Both the position numbers and the translations under genes were made by a program. A stretch of DNA of 64,000 nt, taken from NCBI GenBank assembly GCA_020442465.1, contig JAGRJY010000053.1, positions 43,747 to 107,746 of the forward strand. Direction: 5' to 3'. Under the pieces are notes generated by a model. It ran no database searches. It saw nothing but the letters and a program-made list of their open reading frames with translations, and was not told where the DNA came from. Positions 35,537 to 45,182 of the stretch are shown one piece after another. Position 1 is the first letter of the stretch. Every line of letters begins with the position of its first letter. Origin of the DNA: Lysobacterales bacterium (GTDB lineage: Bacteria > Pseudomonadota > Gammaproteobacteria > Xanthomonadales > Xanthomonadaceae).

Positions 35537-35769
35537 GGCGGCGCACCGGCAGAGGGGAGTGGGGGATTATCCGCATTCTGTCTTGCAGCGCGATGCGCAT
35601 CGCAGCGGGCGCAGGCTTCGGGCCGCGCTGCAGTCGCGACGCGGCGCGTCTCCGTCCCGCATCGGACATTGACCGCGAGGCGGCAAATTGACGCGCATCA
35701 ACACCATGCAGCGGCCACCGACGCACACTGACCATCGGACAGGGTTGTCCGGCCATCCGGGAGTCGCAC

Positions 35770-36540
35770 ATGCGCAGATTGCAGGGCAAGACAGCGATCG
35801 TGACCGGCGGTTCGGTAGGTATCGGACGCGCCTGCGCCACGCGTTTCGCCGAAGCGGGCGCCGGCGTGATGATTGCCGACGTGCTGGACGAGGAGGGTCG
35901 GGCGCTCGTCGCCGAACTCGAGGCGGCCGGGCTGTCGGCCTGCTACCAGCGCTGCAACGTCGCTGTCGAGTCGGACGTGGCGGCCATGGTCAAGGCAACT
36001 TTGGCGCGCTTCGGCAACTTGAATGTGCTGGTCAACAACGCCGGCATTGCAGGCACCAACAAGCCGACCCACGAGGTGACCGAGGAAGAATGGGACCGTG
36101 TGCAGGCGGTGAACGTGAAGGGCGTGTTCCTGTGCACCAAACACGCCATTCCCGCGTTGCGCGAGGCAGGCGGCGGCAGCATCATCAACTTGTCGTCGAT
36201 CTACGGTCTCGTAGGCGGCGCCGACGTACCGCCGTACCACGCGTCCAAGGGTGCGGTGCGGCTGATGACCAAGACCGACGCGATGCTGTACGCGGCCGAC
36301 CGGATCCGGGTGAACTCGATCCACCCCGGCTACATCTGGACGCCCATGGTCGAAAACCACCTGAAGACGATGGGCGGCGATGTCGACAGCCTGCGCCGCG
36401 AAGTCGGTGCGCTGCACCCGCTCGGTCACATGGGCGAAGTCGACGACATCGCCTGGGGCGCGCTGTACCTGGCCAGCGACGAGTCGAAGTTCGTGACCGG
36501 CAGCGAACTGGTGATCGACGGCGGCTATACGGCGCGTTGA
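35770..36540 (+). CDS. short-chain dehydrogenase/reductase
   Basis: 256 residues of classical SDR type: NAD(P)-binding TGGSVGIG, NNAG at ~87, catalytic Ser in NLSSIYG, and YHASK (Tyr and Lys), ending with the typical SDExxFVTGSELVIDGGYTAR. The sub-family resembles 3-alpha-(or 20-beta)-hydroxysteroid/cyclopentanol dehydrogenases, which have a VGG...PPYHASKGAV stretch, but the substrate cannot be read from sequence. It stands alone, convergent with the VOC gene. Confidence 0.92.
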   Translation: MRRLQGKTAIVTGGSVGIGRACATRFAEAGAGVMIADVLDEEGRALVAELEAAGLSACYQRCNVAVESDVAAMVKATLARFGNLNVLVNNAGIAGTNKPTHEVTEEEWDRVQAVNVKGVFLCTKHAIPALREAGGGSIINLSSIYGLVGGADVPPYHASKGAVRLMTKTDAMLYAADRIRVNSIHPGYIWTPMVENHLKTMGGDVDSLRREVGALHPLGHMGEVDDIAWGALYLASDESKFVTGSELVIDGGYTAR

Positions 36541-36626
36541 GGCGTAGCCGGGGGTCGAAGCGCGACCTTCACGCGGCGAGTTGGCCGATCGCCAGCCCGT
36601 CGGGCCCGCAAACTCGACCTGCTGGC

Positions 36627-36652
36627 TTCGGGGCCGTCAGGCCGGCCCCGAA
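36627..36652. terminator. 10-bp hairpin between convergent SDR and VOC genes
   Basis: TTCGGGGCCG and CGGCCCCGAA pair perfectly around a six-base loop. It sits midway between the two stops, as a shared terminator would, but lacks a T run on either side. Confidence 0.4.
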
Positions 36653-36667
36653 ACCGCCGCCAGGCGT

Positions 36668-37069
36668 TCAGCTCGCCGGCTTGGGCCGATGCAGCGCGCA
36701 CAGCTTGTTGCCGTCCGGATCGCGCACGTAGGCGAGGTACAGCGATCCGAGCGAGCCTTCGCGCAGCCCCGGCGGGTCCTCGATCGACACGCCGCCGTTC
36801 GCGACCGCGGCATCGTGAAACGCGTGCACCTGCTCCGGCGTGCTGCACTTGAAGCCCACCGTGCCGCCGTTCGCGTGGCTGGCCGACTCGCCGTTGATCG
36901 GTTCGGTGACGCAGAAGGTCTGGCCGTCATGGCGATAGAACAGGCGCACATGCCCTTGCTTGGAGAGGTTGCGCAGCGGCTCGCCCACGCCGAGTGTGGC
37001 GAGCACAGCATCGTAGAAACGCTGGGCGCGCTCGATATCGTTCGAACCGAGCATGATGTGGCTGAACAT
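36668..37069 (-). CDS. VOC-superfamily (glyoxalase/bleomycin-resistance-like) protein
   Basis: 133 residues. FSHIMLGSNDIERAQRFYDAVLATLG opens the family's first beta-alpha-beta unit; His at position 4 and Glu/Asp residues in the C-terminal half (YVRDPDGNKLCALHRP) are in metal-ligand positions. Members include glyoxalase I-type lyases, dioxygenases and resistance proteins; single-copy stand-alone forms like this are usually of unknown substrate. The gene faces the SDR gene and is not in an operon. Confidence 0.88.
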   Translation of the reverse strand: MFSHIMLGSNDIERAQRFYDAVLATLGVGEPLRNLSKQGHVRLFYRHDGQTFCVTEPINGESASHANGGTVGFKCSTPEQVHAFHDAAVANGGVSIEDPPGLREGSLGSLYLAYVRDPDGNKLCALHRPKPAS

Positions 37070-37171
37070 GCGAAGGACTCCTTTCCGGTGACCTGCGGGT
37101 GATGCCGCCTTGCCACGCCCGGGCGGGCAGACGGCGACGGGGTGTGCGCATGCTACGCCATGCCTGTGGAT

Positions 37172-37891
37172 TCAACCCATGCAGGATGACGACGGAGCTG
37201 CCACGCCGAGGGCTGACAGATCCTCCGGCCGATCCAGGTCTCCGGGGCTCATGCAGCTGACGAATTCGACCACGCTCCCATCGTCGGCCTGCCGCAGCCA
37301 GGCGCGCGCGCCCTGGTCGCCCTTCAGGCTCGTCAGCACTTCCAGGGCGACGCGCGGGAACAGTGCGGGGACGCCGCGGACGCCTTCGTAGCACGAGGCA
37401 ACGACCTTTTCCGGATGGGCCCGCGCCAGCTGCAGCATGTGACGCAGCCAGTTCGTGTCCACGCGGAACTGGTCGACCAGCATCACGACGAGCCGTTGTG
37501 CGCCGGGATCGGCCAACGCCGCAGTCGCTACCGCGCGCAGCGAGGCGGACAGCTTGGGCGGCGAGTCCATGACCTGGATGCGCCGGACTCGCTGGTGTTC
37601 CCGCAGCGCCTGCCAGAAGCGATCACCGTGCATGCCCAGGGCCACCCACACCGTCTCCACCAGCGGCGCAGCCTGGTCGACCGCGTGCTGGATCAGCGGC
37701 ACGCCGTCGATCGGCACCAGCTGCTTGGCCTGACCGAGGCGTGAGGACACGCCGGCGGCGAGCAGGGCGATGCGCAGGTGTGGATCACATGGGGCAGAAC
37801 CACGCGGGACAGAATCACGCGGGACAGAATCACGTGGGACAGAATCACGCAGGACAGAATCACACGCGTCCTCTTCGCGTGAGGCGGCCAT
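37172..37891 (-). CDS. MocA-like molybdopterin cytidylyltransferase
   Basis: 239 residues if begun at the ATG at 37891; an in-frame ATG at 37963 would add 24 residues. The core starts at LRIALLAAGVSSRLGQAKQLVPIDG, the nucleotide-binding signature of the MobA-like family (LAAGxSxRxGxxK), followed by LVVMLVDQFRVD (metal site, normally D-Q/M-P) and FPRVALEVLTSLKGDQGAR. MocA attaches CMP to molybdopterin, forming the cofactor of xanthine-dehydrogenase-type enzymes. It follows XdhC and two hydroxylase pairs, which fits. Oddity: between the start and the core lies a run of DSVPR repeats coded by 15-bp tandem DNA repeats. Confidence 0.85.
   Translation of the reverse strand: MAASREEDACDSVLRDSVPRDSVPRDSVPRGSAPCDPHLRIALLAAGVSSRLGQAKQLVPIDGVPLIQHAVDQAAPLVETVWVALGMHGDRFWQALREHQRVRRIQVMDSPPKLSASLRAVATAALADPGAQRLVVMLVDQFRVDTNWLRHMLQLARAHPEKVVASCYEGVRGVPALFPRVALEVLTSLKGDQGARAWLRQADDGSVVEFVSCMSPGDLDRPEDLSALGVAAPSSSCMG
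37786..37860 (-). repeat. five tandem 15-bp repeats within the MocA-like gene
   Basis: Five adjoining 15-base units (37786, 37801, 37816, 37831, 37846) of the type CACGCGGGACAGAAT, the first and fourth the most diverged. Read in the gene they encode DSVPR-like pentapeptides, so unit gain or loss keeps frame. A minisatellite with possible length variation. Confidence 0.92.
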
Positions 37892-37972
37892 GATTGGTTT
37901 GGACCCTCGCGAGTCAGGTTCATGCACTGCTGGTTTTGGTGCACTCGGCGTTCGAGAGCGCATCCGGAGACT

Positions 37973-38983
37973 CTAGACCGCGATGCCGTGCGCCACGCAC
38001 TGCTGCCGGTAGCTCTGAATCAGCTCGCCAAGTATCGAGATCGCCAGCTCCTCGGGATTGCGCGCCCTCGGCAGCAATCCGACGGGGCCGCGCAGGCGCA
38101 GGATCTCGGACTCGTCGGCGCCCAGCGCACGCAACTGCTCGACACGCAGTGCCTGCGCGCGCTGGCTGCCCATGGCACCGACCAGCAGTGCATCTGCGCG
38201 CAATGCCTGCATCAGGAAGGGCAGCTCCCAGGTGTGGTCGTGGAACAGGGTCAGGCCTGCGCTGAAGGCATCCCAGGCCAGCGCCGGCAGCACGTTGGGC
38301 GATTGCAGCGCATGGGTTTCAACGCCGAGATCACGCAGGCCCGCGTTGCGGTCGGCCTGCGGATGCAGGGCGACGACGTCAATGCGGCTCGCGCGTGCCA
38401 CGCGACAGAATGCCGACAGGTTTTCGCCGTCGCCGCAGACGTACACGCGCAGCCGCGGCGCTACGCACACATGAATGGCTCCAGCAGCACCGCGCTCGCC
38501 GACGATGGGCGGTTGATCTTCGGCTGGCCAAGTCAGCGCCACGACCCGGCGCGCCGCCAGGTCGTCGCCGATGCATTGCACCGTGTCCGCGCCCAAGGCA
38601 CCGTCGAACTGCAGATCGATCCCGCTGCCGCAGGGCAGGGTGAGATCGATGTATGGGGAGCCCGCCCCGTAGCGCACACGCTGGCTGCGTGCTTGTTCAA
38701 GGCAGCGCATCGCTTCGGCGGCCACCGACGCGTCGAGGCAGCCGCCCGAGATCGATCCTGCGACTTCGCCGTCCTCGCTGATGACCAGCTGTGCGCCAAG
38801 CCGCCGCGGCGAAGTTCCTTCGATACCGACGATCGTCACCAGGCAGCAGCGCAGGCCCTGCGCGCGGCGCTCGCACAGCAGCCTCAGCGGATCGACGCTG
38901 CTCGCCCGAAACGCCGTTGCCGAGGAGTCTCCGTCGGCCGGCGCCGAGCGCGCCGCGCCCACGGAAGCGGGACCCTGCGCCAT
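37973..38983 (-). CDS. xdhC: XdhC-family molybdenum-hydroxylase maturation protein
   Basis: 336 residues from the ATG at 38983, which shares one base with the large-subunit stop (TGATG), so translation is probably coupled. N-terminal XdhC/CoxI domain (VTIVGIEGTSPRRLGAQLVISEDGEVAGSISGGCLD) and C-terminal Rossmann XdhC domain (PRLRVYVCGDGENL; DHTWELPFL; LLVGAMGSQRAQ; ILRLRGPVGLLPRARNPEELAISILGE). XdhC binds sulfurated molybdenum cofactor and inserts it into the enzyme. It sits right after two small/large subunit pairs and before a MocA-like gene. Confidence 0.92.
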   Translation of the reverse strand: MAQGPASVGAARSAPADGDSSATAFRASSVDPLRLLCERRAQGLRCCLVTIVGIEGTSPRRLGAQLVISEDGEVAGSISGGCLDASVAAEAMRCLEQARSQRVRYGAGSPYIDLTLPCGSGIDLQFDGALGADTVQCIGDDLAARRVVALTWPAEDQPPIVGERGAAGAIHVCVAPRLRVYVCGDGENLSAFCRVARASRIDVVALHPQADRNAGLRDLGVETHALQSPNVLPALAWDAFSAGLTLFHDHTWELPFLMQALRADALLVGAMGSQRAQALRVEQLRALGADESEILRLRGPVGLLPRARNPEELAISILGELIQSYRQQCVAHGIAV

Positions 38984-41223
38984 CAGGCGGTCCGCAAGGG
39001 CAACTGTCGCACGCGCTTGCCGGTGGCCTGATAGATCGCGTTGGCGACTGCGGGCGCCACCGGCGGCACTGCACATTCACCGATACCGGTGGGCGAGGCC
39101 GCCGAAGTGAGCATGTGCACCTCCATGCGCGGCATGGCGTCGATGCGCAGCGGCCGGTAGCCGTCGAAATTCCGCTGCTTCGCGGCGCCGCCATCGAGTT
39201 CGAGCTGCTCGCCGAGGAACGCGCCGAGGCCGAAGCCCGAACCCCCTTCGACCTGTGCCCGCACCACGTCCGGATTCACCACCACACCGCAGTCGGTCGC
39301 CACCACACAGCGTTCCACCTTGATGGCGCCGTCGGCGCGCTTGCTGACTTCCGCCGCGGTGGCGACGAAGCTGCCGAAGGAGGAATGCACGGCAATGCCG
39401 CGATGCACGCCCGGCTTCGCCGGCTCGCTCCAGCCGGCCTTGTCGGCGGCCAGCTGCAGCACGCCTCGCTCGCGCGCGTCCGCCGGCAGCAGCGACAGCC
39501 GCAGGGCGACCGGGTCCTGGCCGGTCATCTCGGCGATTTCGTCGAGCAGGGTCTCCATCACGAAAGCAGTATGCGTGTGCCCCACCGAGCGCCACCACAG
39601 CACAGGAACCGGCGTCGTCGGGTGGTGCACCTGCACCTCCATGTTCGGAATGGCATAGGGCGAGTCCACGATGCCCTCCGTCGATGACGGATCGATGCCA
39701 TCCTTCATCATGGAAGCGAACGGCCCGCCAGCAAAGATCGACACGCCGACCACGCGGTGTTCCCATCCCACGATCTTGCCGTCGTCCGAGAGTCCGACCT
39801 TGACCCGATGCACGTGCATCGGCCGATAGCGGCCGCCGCCCATGTCGGCCTCACGCGTCCACTGCAGATGCACCGGCGCGCGGAAATCGATCGCCTTGGC
39901 GATTTCCACCGCCTCGACGAACACGTCGGAGTCAGGCGTGGCGCGACGGCCGAAGCCGCCGCCGGTCTTCATCACATGCAGATCCACCTTGGACGGATCG
40001 ACGCCGGCGATCTGCGCACAGGTGCCCTGCACCACATCGGGCATCTGCAGTCCGCCATACAAGTGGAGGCGTTCGCCATCGCGATGCGCGACCGCGTTCA
40101 GGGGCTCCATCGCCGCATGGACCAGGAAGGGGAATCGGAACGCCGCTTCGATGGTCTTGCTGGCACCGGCCATGCCCGCCGCATTGTCGCCGCGCTGCAG
40201 CGCCACCATGCCGGGCTGCTGCGCGGTCTGTTCGAACTCATTGAACAAGTCTTCGCTGGAGCGCGATTCGGCCGCGCTGTCGTCCCACGAGACCTCGAGC
40301 GCGCGCATGCCCTGGATGGCCGCCCAGGTGTTGCGCGCCACGACCGCGACGCCGCGACTGATCTGCACCACATCGACCACGCCGGGTACCGCTTTCGCTT
40401 TCGCCGCATCGATGCTGGCGACCTTTCCGCCGAAGCGGGGACTGTGCAGCACGGTCGCATGCAGCATGCCGGGCAGGCGTACATCAATGGTGTAGGTCTG
40501 CTTGCCGGTGACCTTGCCCTGCGCATCCACGCGCTGGGTCGTGTCCTGGCCGATCAGGGTCCAGGCATCGGCCGACTTCAATGTCACATCGGCGGGCAAG
40601 GGCAGCCGGGAGGCGGCTTCGAGCAGTTCCGCGTACTCCGCGCGTTGATGGCTGCCCGCGTGCATCACGACGCCATCCCTGGCCTCCACCTCGGCTACCG
40701 GCACCGACCAGCGCTGCGCAGCGGCCTGGCGCAGCATCTCGCGCGCCACCGCACCAGCCTCGCGGTAGCGCTGCCACGACGAGGGAATGCTGCTCGACCC
40801 ACCGGTAAGCTGCAGCGCGCCACCCATCGCAAGATTGCCGTACCACTGCGGATTGCCGGCGCGGGTTTCCACCTGCACGCGCTCGATCGGTACACCGAGT
40901 TCCTCGGCGACGAGGGTGGCCAGCCCCTGGTGGACGTACTGGCCCATTTCGAACTGACTCGAATACACCGTCACCGTGCCATCGGCACCGATGCCGACGT
41001 AGGCGTCGAAGGGCGTGGGTTTGCCCGGCATCGCGGCCGGTGCCGCCGCTGGCGTTGCGGCGCTCGACTCCGGGGCGGAGTCGCTGCTGCATCCCACGAG
41101 AAGGGCTGCGCCGACGTAGCTGGCGCCGATCAGGAATTGGCGCCGCGAGGCAGTCGGCAGATGCCGCTGCGCCAGCGACTGCAGGTAAGGGGGAAGGACG
41201 CGACCGTGGAACATGGCGTGCAC
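38983..41223 (-). CDS. molybdenum-cofactor-binding large subunit (IorB type), pair 1
   Basis: 746 residues. A twin-arginine leader (ASRRQFLIGASYVGAALLVGC) also ends in a lipobox-like LVGC, so the enzyme may be a periplasmic Tat lipoprotein. The rest matches aldehyde/xanthine dehydrogenase-type large subunits of the isoquinoline 1-oxidoreductase (IorB) group: QFEMGQYVHQGLATLVAEELGV, KTGGGFGRRA, and GIGECAVPPVAPAVANAIY. The last has Glu in the catalytic position of GxGE. Its small subunit gene ends three bases upstream. The substrate, usually an N-heterocycle or aldehyde, cannot be inferred. Confidence 0.92.
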   Translation of the reverse strand: MHAMFHGRVLPPYLQSLAQRHLPTASRRQFLIGASYVGAALLVGCSSDSAPESSAATPAAAPAAMPGKPTPFDAYVGIGADGTVTVYSSQFEMGQYVHQGLATLVAEELGVPIERVQVETRAGNPQWYGNLAMGGALQLTGGSSSIPSSWQRYREAGAVAREMLRQAAAQRWSVPVAEVEARDGVVMHAGSHQRAEYAELLEAASRLPLPADVTLKSADAWTLIGQDTTQRVDAQGKVTGKQTYTIDVRLPGMLHATVLHSPRFGGKVASIDAAKAKAVPGVVDVVQISRGVAVVARNTWAAIQGMRALEVSWDDSAAESRSSEDLFNEFEQTAQQPGMVALQRGDNAAGMAGASKTIEAAFRFPFLVHAAMEPLNAVAHRDGERLHLYGGLQMPDVVQGTCAQIAGVDPSKVDLHVMKTGGGFGRRATPDSDVFVEAVEIAKAIDFRAPVHLQWTREADMGGGRYRPMHVHRVKVGLSDDGKIVGWEHRVVGVSIFAGGPFASMMKDGIDPSSTEGIVDSPYAIPNMEVQVHHPTTPVPVLWWRSVGHTHTAFVMETLLDEIAEMTGQDPVALRLSLLPADARERGVLQLAADKAGWSEPAKPGVHRGIAVHSSFGSFVATAAEVSKRADGAIKVERCVVATDCGVVVNPDVVRAQVEGGSGFGLGAFLGEQLELDGGAAKQRNFDGYRPLRIDAMPRMEVHMLTSAASPTGIGECAVPPVAPAVANAIYQATGKRVRQLPLRTA

Positions 41224-41226
41224 TCC

Positions 41227-41685
41227 TCAGGCAAGCGATGCCGCGGCCGCATGAATCGCGGCGCGGATGCGGTGATAGGTGGCGCAACGGCAGAGCACGC
41301 CCGACATGGCGGAGTCGATATCGGCGTCACTGGGTTTGGCGTTGCCCTGCAGCAATGCAATCGCGGACATGATCTGGCCGCTCTGGCAGTAGCCGCATTG
41401 CGCGACCGCAAGATCCACCCAGGCCTTCTGCACGGCACTGGCGACGCCACTCCCGGCGCCTTCGATGGTGGTGATCGACTGGCCGACCGCGCCGCTGACC
41501 GGAAACACGCAGCTGCGCACCGGCTGGCCGTTGAGATGCACGGTGCAAGCACCGCACTGCGCCATGCCGCACCCGTACTTGGTGCCGGTGAGGCCCGCCA
41601 GATCGCGCAACACCCAAAGCAGGGGCATGTCCGGCTCGGCGTCGACCTTGGTCGACTGGCCGTTGATGCTGAGTTCGAATTCCAT
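41227..41685 (-). CDS. 2Fe-2S small subunit (IorA type), pair 1
   Basis: 152 residues with two iron-sulfur cluster motifs: plant-type CGMAQCGAC plus C in RSCVFP, and the helical domain CGYCQSGQ with CRC near residue 130. It passes electrons from the molybdenum site of the large subunit to a cytochrome-type acceptor. Unlike its large subunit it has no signal peptide and would be co-transported. It is followed by the large subunit after three bases, with a 270-base gene-free gap before it. Confidence 0.93.
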   Translation of the reverse strand: MEFELSINGQSTKVDAEPDMPLLWVLRDLAGLTGTKYGCGMAQCGACTVHLNGQPVRSCVFPVSGAVGQSITTIEGAGSGVASAVQKAWVDLAVAQCGYCQSGQIMSAIALLQGNAKPSDADIDSAMSGVLCRCATYHRIRAAIHAAAASLA

Positions 41686-41954
41686 CGCATGCTCCTGAGA
41701 CGAGATCGACCGGGCGGTACACGTCCGCGGCGAATGCGATCAGGCGTCATCGCGCCCTGCGGCAAGCCAAGGACGAAGCGGGAAACTCCAGCCTCACCAT
41801 GGTAGCGCCTCGATGGGTCAGAAGTGTGTAGAGGCCGCGGCGGCGCGCTCGAAACCTCTGCCACCTGCGGTGCGAGCATGGGTATTCGTTCAAGCTCGGC
41901 ATCTCGGGCCGTGCGAACGCCGCCGCGACCAACCTTGGCCGCTGCGGCGATCCG

Positions 41955-44309
41955 CTAGCCAGCCGCCGCCGGCACTGCTTTCGCCTTCGACTGCATCGCC
42001 TCGGCAAGCTGTTCACGGATCGGCAGATGGCGGATGCGTACGCCGGTGGCGGCGAACAGGGCATTGCACAGCGCCGGTGCAGCGGTCGGGATGCCCATTT
42101 CGCCGGCACCTGAGGGGTCGGCGCTGCTGTGGATGATGTGCACTTCGACGTCCGGAGCGTCTCTCATGCGCAACAGCGGGTAGCCATCGAAGTTGTTCTC
42201 GACCACACGACCATTGGCGATGCTGATTTCCAGCTGCCGGGCGGTGCTCAGCCCGTCGATGGTGCCGCCCATCATCTGCGCCTGCAGGCCGAGCGGATTC
42301 ATGACTCGTCCCACGTCGACCGCGCACACGCAGCGCCCGATGCGGTAGCGCCCGTCCTTCTCCACATGCACTTCCATCGCGTGTGCCGCGTAGCCGCCGA
42401 AGGTGAAGTGGCAGGCCAGGCCCAAACCGGAGCCCGCGGGCACCGATCGCCCCCAGCCGATGGCGTCCGCCACGCGCTGCAGCACTGCGGCCAGCCGCCC
42501 GGTGTCGAAGATCGGACCGCCGTGGTTCGCGTACTTCAGCTGACGGGGTTCGCCCAGCAGCTTGAGCCGCAGCACCAGCGGGTCGACACCGGTGGCCTGG
42601 GCAATCTCGTCGAGAAAGCTCTGCACCACGAACGCATTGGCGGTATGCGCGGGCGCGCGCCAGGAGCCGCGGGTCATGCCCGATTCCACGCCAAACCACT
42701 CCATGCGTACGTTCGGCAGCAGCTGGGCCGGGAAGTCGTCGGGATACAGCTCGGGCTGCCACAGCTCTTCGGCCTTCACGCCCTCGCGGCGGTAGTACTT
42801 CGACGCACTGGCCAGGCGATGCGACCAGCTGGTGATCGATCCCTGCTCATCCAGGCTCGCGACCATCTGGTGGTGCCCGAACGGACGATAGAAGTCGTGG
42901 TGCATGTCGTCTTCGCGGGTCCAGATCAGCTTGACCGGCTTGCCCGACTGCTTCGACAGCATCACTGCCTCGGCAACAAAGTCGTTGCTCAGACGGCGGC
43001 CGAAGCCACCGCCGACGCGGGTCATGCGCACGTCGATGGCAAGTCGGTCGACGCCGGTGATCTGATGGGCGACGCGCTGTGCGCCCGCTGGCTGCTGCAT
43101 CGGCGCGATGATCAGCACTTTGTCGGCCTGCACGTGGGCACAGGCGTTCTGCGGCTCCATCGGGCAATGCGCGACATAGGGCTGGCGGTAGGTCGCGCTC
43201 AGCACGCGATGCGCCGAGGTTTTCGCGGCGTCCACGTCGCCCTCATCGCGCGCCATGATGCCCTTGCCTTCAAGCAGGGCGGCGCACTGGGTGTCCAAAG
43301 TGGCGGAGGATTCGGCAGTCCACGGCCCGCGTTCCCACTCGATACGCAGCGCGTCGCGCGCCTTGAGAGCCGACCAGGTGTCGTTCGCCAGCACGGCCAC
43401 GCCGGCTGCCAGATTGGCGGTAATCGGCGCGCCTGCCTTCGGCCCCTCGATCGCGAACACCTGCTGCACGCCCGGGATCTTCAGCGCCTCGGTCGCATCG
43501 AATGACTTCAGCGTGCCGTCGAACCACGGACAGCGCGCGATCACTGCCACCGATGCGCCAGGCATCTGGCTGTCGATGCCATATCGGGCGCGGCCGGTAA
43601 CGATGTCCTCGGCATCTACCACACGCTGCGGCGTGCCGAGAATGCGCCAGGTGGAAGGATCTTTCAGCGCCACATCCCCGGTCGGCGCGCTGAGCGTCGC
43701 CGCGACCGGAATCAGCGCCCCATAGCCCAGCGATCGACCATCCGGATGCGACACCACACCGGCCTCGGTGCGCAACTGCGCGGGGTCGGCCGACCACTGC
43801 TTGGCCGCCGCGTGCACCAGCAGCAGGCGCGCCCTGGCACCGACCTGGCGCAGGTCGGCCCAGGCGTCGGGAATGCTGGTGCTGCCGCCCGCACCCTGCG
43901 GCCCGTACTTCCACTTCAGTCCCGGCGGACCCTCGGACTGGACGATCCCCAGCGGCAACTGCTCAACCTCGACCCGTGACCAGTCGGCATCGAGTTCTTC
44001 GGCGATGATCATAGGCAGCGAGGTCTTGACGCCCTGGCCGATCTCCGGACCCCGCGCGCCAATGACGGTGCGTCCATCCGGCTCGATGCGAATGAACAGC
44101 CCCAGCGCGGTGGTGGCAGAAGCGGTTTCATCCGCCCGTGCGGACCGCCAGGGAACGACACTCGAGAGCCACAACGCGCCCCCGGCACCGAGCGACACCT
44201 TCAGGAACGCGCGCCGGCTCAACACACTCGGATCCGTCAGCCATCCATCCGCGTCGTCCGGCGACCCGGATGTCACGGCGCCCCAATCGTCCCTGTCGAG
44301 CGTGCTCAT
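41955..44309 (-). CDS. molybdenum-cofactor-binding large subunit (IorB type), pair 2
   Basis: 784 residues from the ATG at 44309, four-base (ATGA) overlap with the small subunit stop. A standard Tat motif ([18 protein letters not shown]) opens the protein. The family motifs run in parallel to pair 1: [46 protein letters not shown], and [19 protein letters not shown] with the catalytic Glu. Sequence outside motifs differs enough from pair 1 to suggest another substrate or partner specificity. It precedes pair 1 after a 270-base gap on the same strand. Confidence 0.92.
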   Translation of the reverse strand: MSTLDRDDWGAVTSGSPDDADGWLTDPSVLSRRAFLKVSLGAGGALWLSSVVPWRSARADETASATTALGLFIRIEPDGRTVIGARGPEIGQGVKTSLPMIIAEELDADWSRVEVEQLPLGIVQSEGPPGLKWKYGPQGAGGSTSIPDAWADLRQVGARARLLLVHAAAKQWSADPAQLRTEAGVVSHPDGRSLGYGALIPVAATLSAPTGDVALKDPSTWRILGTPQRVVDAEDIVTGRARYGIDSQMPGASVAVIARCPWFDGTLKSFDATEALKIPGVQQVFAIEGPKAGAPITANLAAGVAVLANDTWSALKARDALRIEWERGPWTAESSATLDTQCAALLEGKGIMARDEGDVDAAKTSAHRVLSATYRQPYVAHCPMEPQNACAHVQADKVLIIAPMQQPAGAQRVAHQITGVDRLAIDVRMTRVGGGFGRRLSNDFVAEAVMLSKQSGKPVKLIWTREDDMHHDFYRPFGHHQMVASLDEQGSITSWSHRLASASKYYRREGVKAEELWQPELYPDDFPAQLLPNVRMEWFGVESGMTRGSWRAPAHTANAFVVQSFLDEIAQATGVDPLVLRLKLLGEPRQLKYANHGGPIFDTGRLAAVLQRVADAIGWGRSVPAGSGLGLACHFTFGGYAAHAMEVHVEKDGRYRIGRCVCAVDVGRVMNPLGLQAQMMGGTIDGLSTARQLEISIANGRVVENNFDGYPLLRMRDAPDVEVHIIHSSADPSGAGEMGIPTAAPALCNALFAATGVRIRHLPIREQLAEAMQSKAKAVPAAAG

Positions 44310-44788
44310 GCCGAGCGCTCCTCGTCCATCAGCGTCGCCGCGCGATGGATGGCCTTGCGGATGCGCGGGTAGGTACCGCAGCGACACAGATTGGTCAGGC
44401 CAGCGATGTCTTCGTCGCTGGGATGGGGCGCGCGCCTGAGCAGGTCGGCCGCCGCCATGATCTGCCCGGCCTGGCAGTAGCCGCACTGCGGCACGTCCTC
44501 TTCGATCCAGGCGCGTTGCACGACGTGCAGGCCCCGCTCGTTCGCAGTGGGTGAGGCGAGCCCCTCGATGGTGGTGATCGACCTGCCGGCGACGGCGGAC
44601 ATGGGCAGCACGCAGCTTCGCGTGGCCGAGCCGTCGACGTGCACCGTACAGGCGCCGCACTGGGCAATGCCGCAGCCGAACTTGGTGCCTGTCAGACCCG
44701 CGTGATCGCGAAGGAACCACAACAGCGGCATCGACTCGTCGCCGGAAAACTCCGTGGCCTTGCCATTGAGTGAGAACGTCACCGTCAT
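44306..44788 (-). CDS. 2Fe-2S small subunit (IorA type), pair 2
   Basis: 160 residues from the ATG at 44788 (MTVTFSLNG). It has [23 protein letters not shown] and CRC, the four-part two-cluster pattern of this family. It begins the molybdenum hydroxylase run small 2 > large 2 > small 1 > large 1 > XdhC > MocA. The frame is open upstream to 44902 but that extension is not conserved in type. Confidence 0.92.
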   Translation of the reverse strand: MTVTFSLNGKATEFSGDESMPLLWFLRDHAGLTGTKFGCGIAQCGACTVHVDGSATRSCVLPMSAVAGRSITTIEGLASPTANERGLHVVQRAWIEEDVPQCGYCQAGQIMAAADLLRRAPHPSDEDIAGLTNLCRCGTYPRIRKAIHRAATLMDEERSA

Positions 44789-45130
44789 CGCGCCTGCTCC
44801 CCGACCGAGTACTCCCGCGACTTTAGGCGGCCCGGCGCGCGCTGTCAGTCGGTGCAAGCCGAGGCGAGACAGCGAGGCGATGCGCCGTGGTGCACAGCGC
44901 ACAGACGCGGCGACGAAGTGTGGTCGAAGGGTGCGGGCAGGTCTGGATCGCTTCCGGTACGAGGAACGACTCTCCCCTTGGGCGAGGGCCGGATGTCCCC
45001 AGCCTCGAACCGTATCCCTGTGCGTGGCCCGCCCGTGGCCTCATCCGCCCATCGGGCATCTTCTCCCGGCCGGAGAAGGAAACGGCCGACGCAAGATGTG
45101 CTGCGGGGCACGCAAGGCCACCGCTCCGAC
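44789..45130. other. gene-free stretch with a REP-like palindromic element
   Basis: About 340 bases between the hydroxylase cluster and the HU-like gene's terminator. No credible gene. It contains the intergenic repeat element listed separately; the remaining part holds the promoter of the cluster, whose boxes I cannot identify. Confidence 0.5.
44971..45080. repeat. possible interspersed palindromic (REP-like) element
   Basis: The two arms, TCTCCCCTTGGGCGAGGG (44971-44988) and CCTCATCCGCCCATCGGGC (45039-45057) followed by CTTCTCCCGGCCGGAGAAG (45060-45078), resemble the dispersed intergenic repeats with CTTCTCCC...GGGAGAAG cores found in many GC-rich Proteobacteria. The second palindrome is exact (7-bp arms). 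Only one copy is in the window. Confidence 0.5.
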
Positions 45131-45165
45131 AAAGAAAAACCCCGGCCGATGAGGCCGGGGCTTTT
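45131..45165 (-). terminator. strong terminator after the HU-like gene
   Basis: On the minus strand an 8-bp CCCCGGCC/GGCCGGGG stem with a five-base loop is followed by GTTTTTCTTT. It begins about 20 bases after the HU-like gene's stop. The plus side has a CTTTT as well, so it can work both ways. Confidence 0.9.
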
Positions 45166-45182
45166 CGGGTGCAGCGTGTGGC

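Noticed and set aside
37786..37860. CRISPR array
   Set aside because: Units are 15 bases, directly adjoining, with no spacers and no cas genes.
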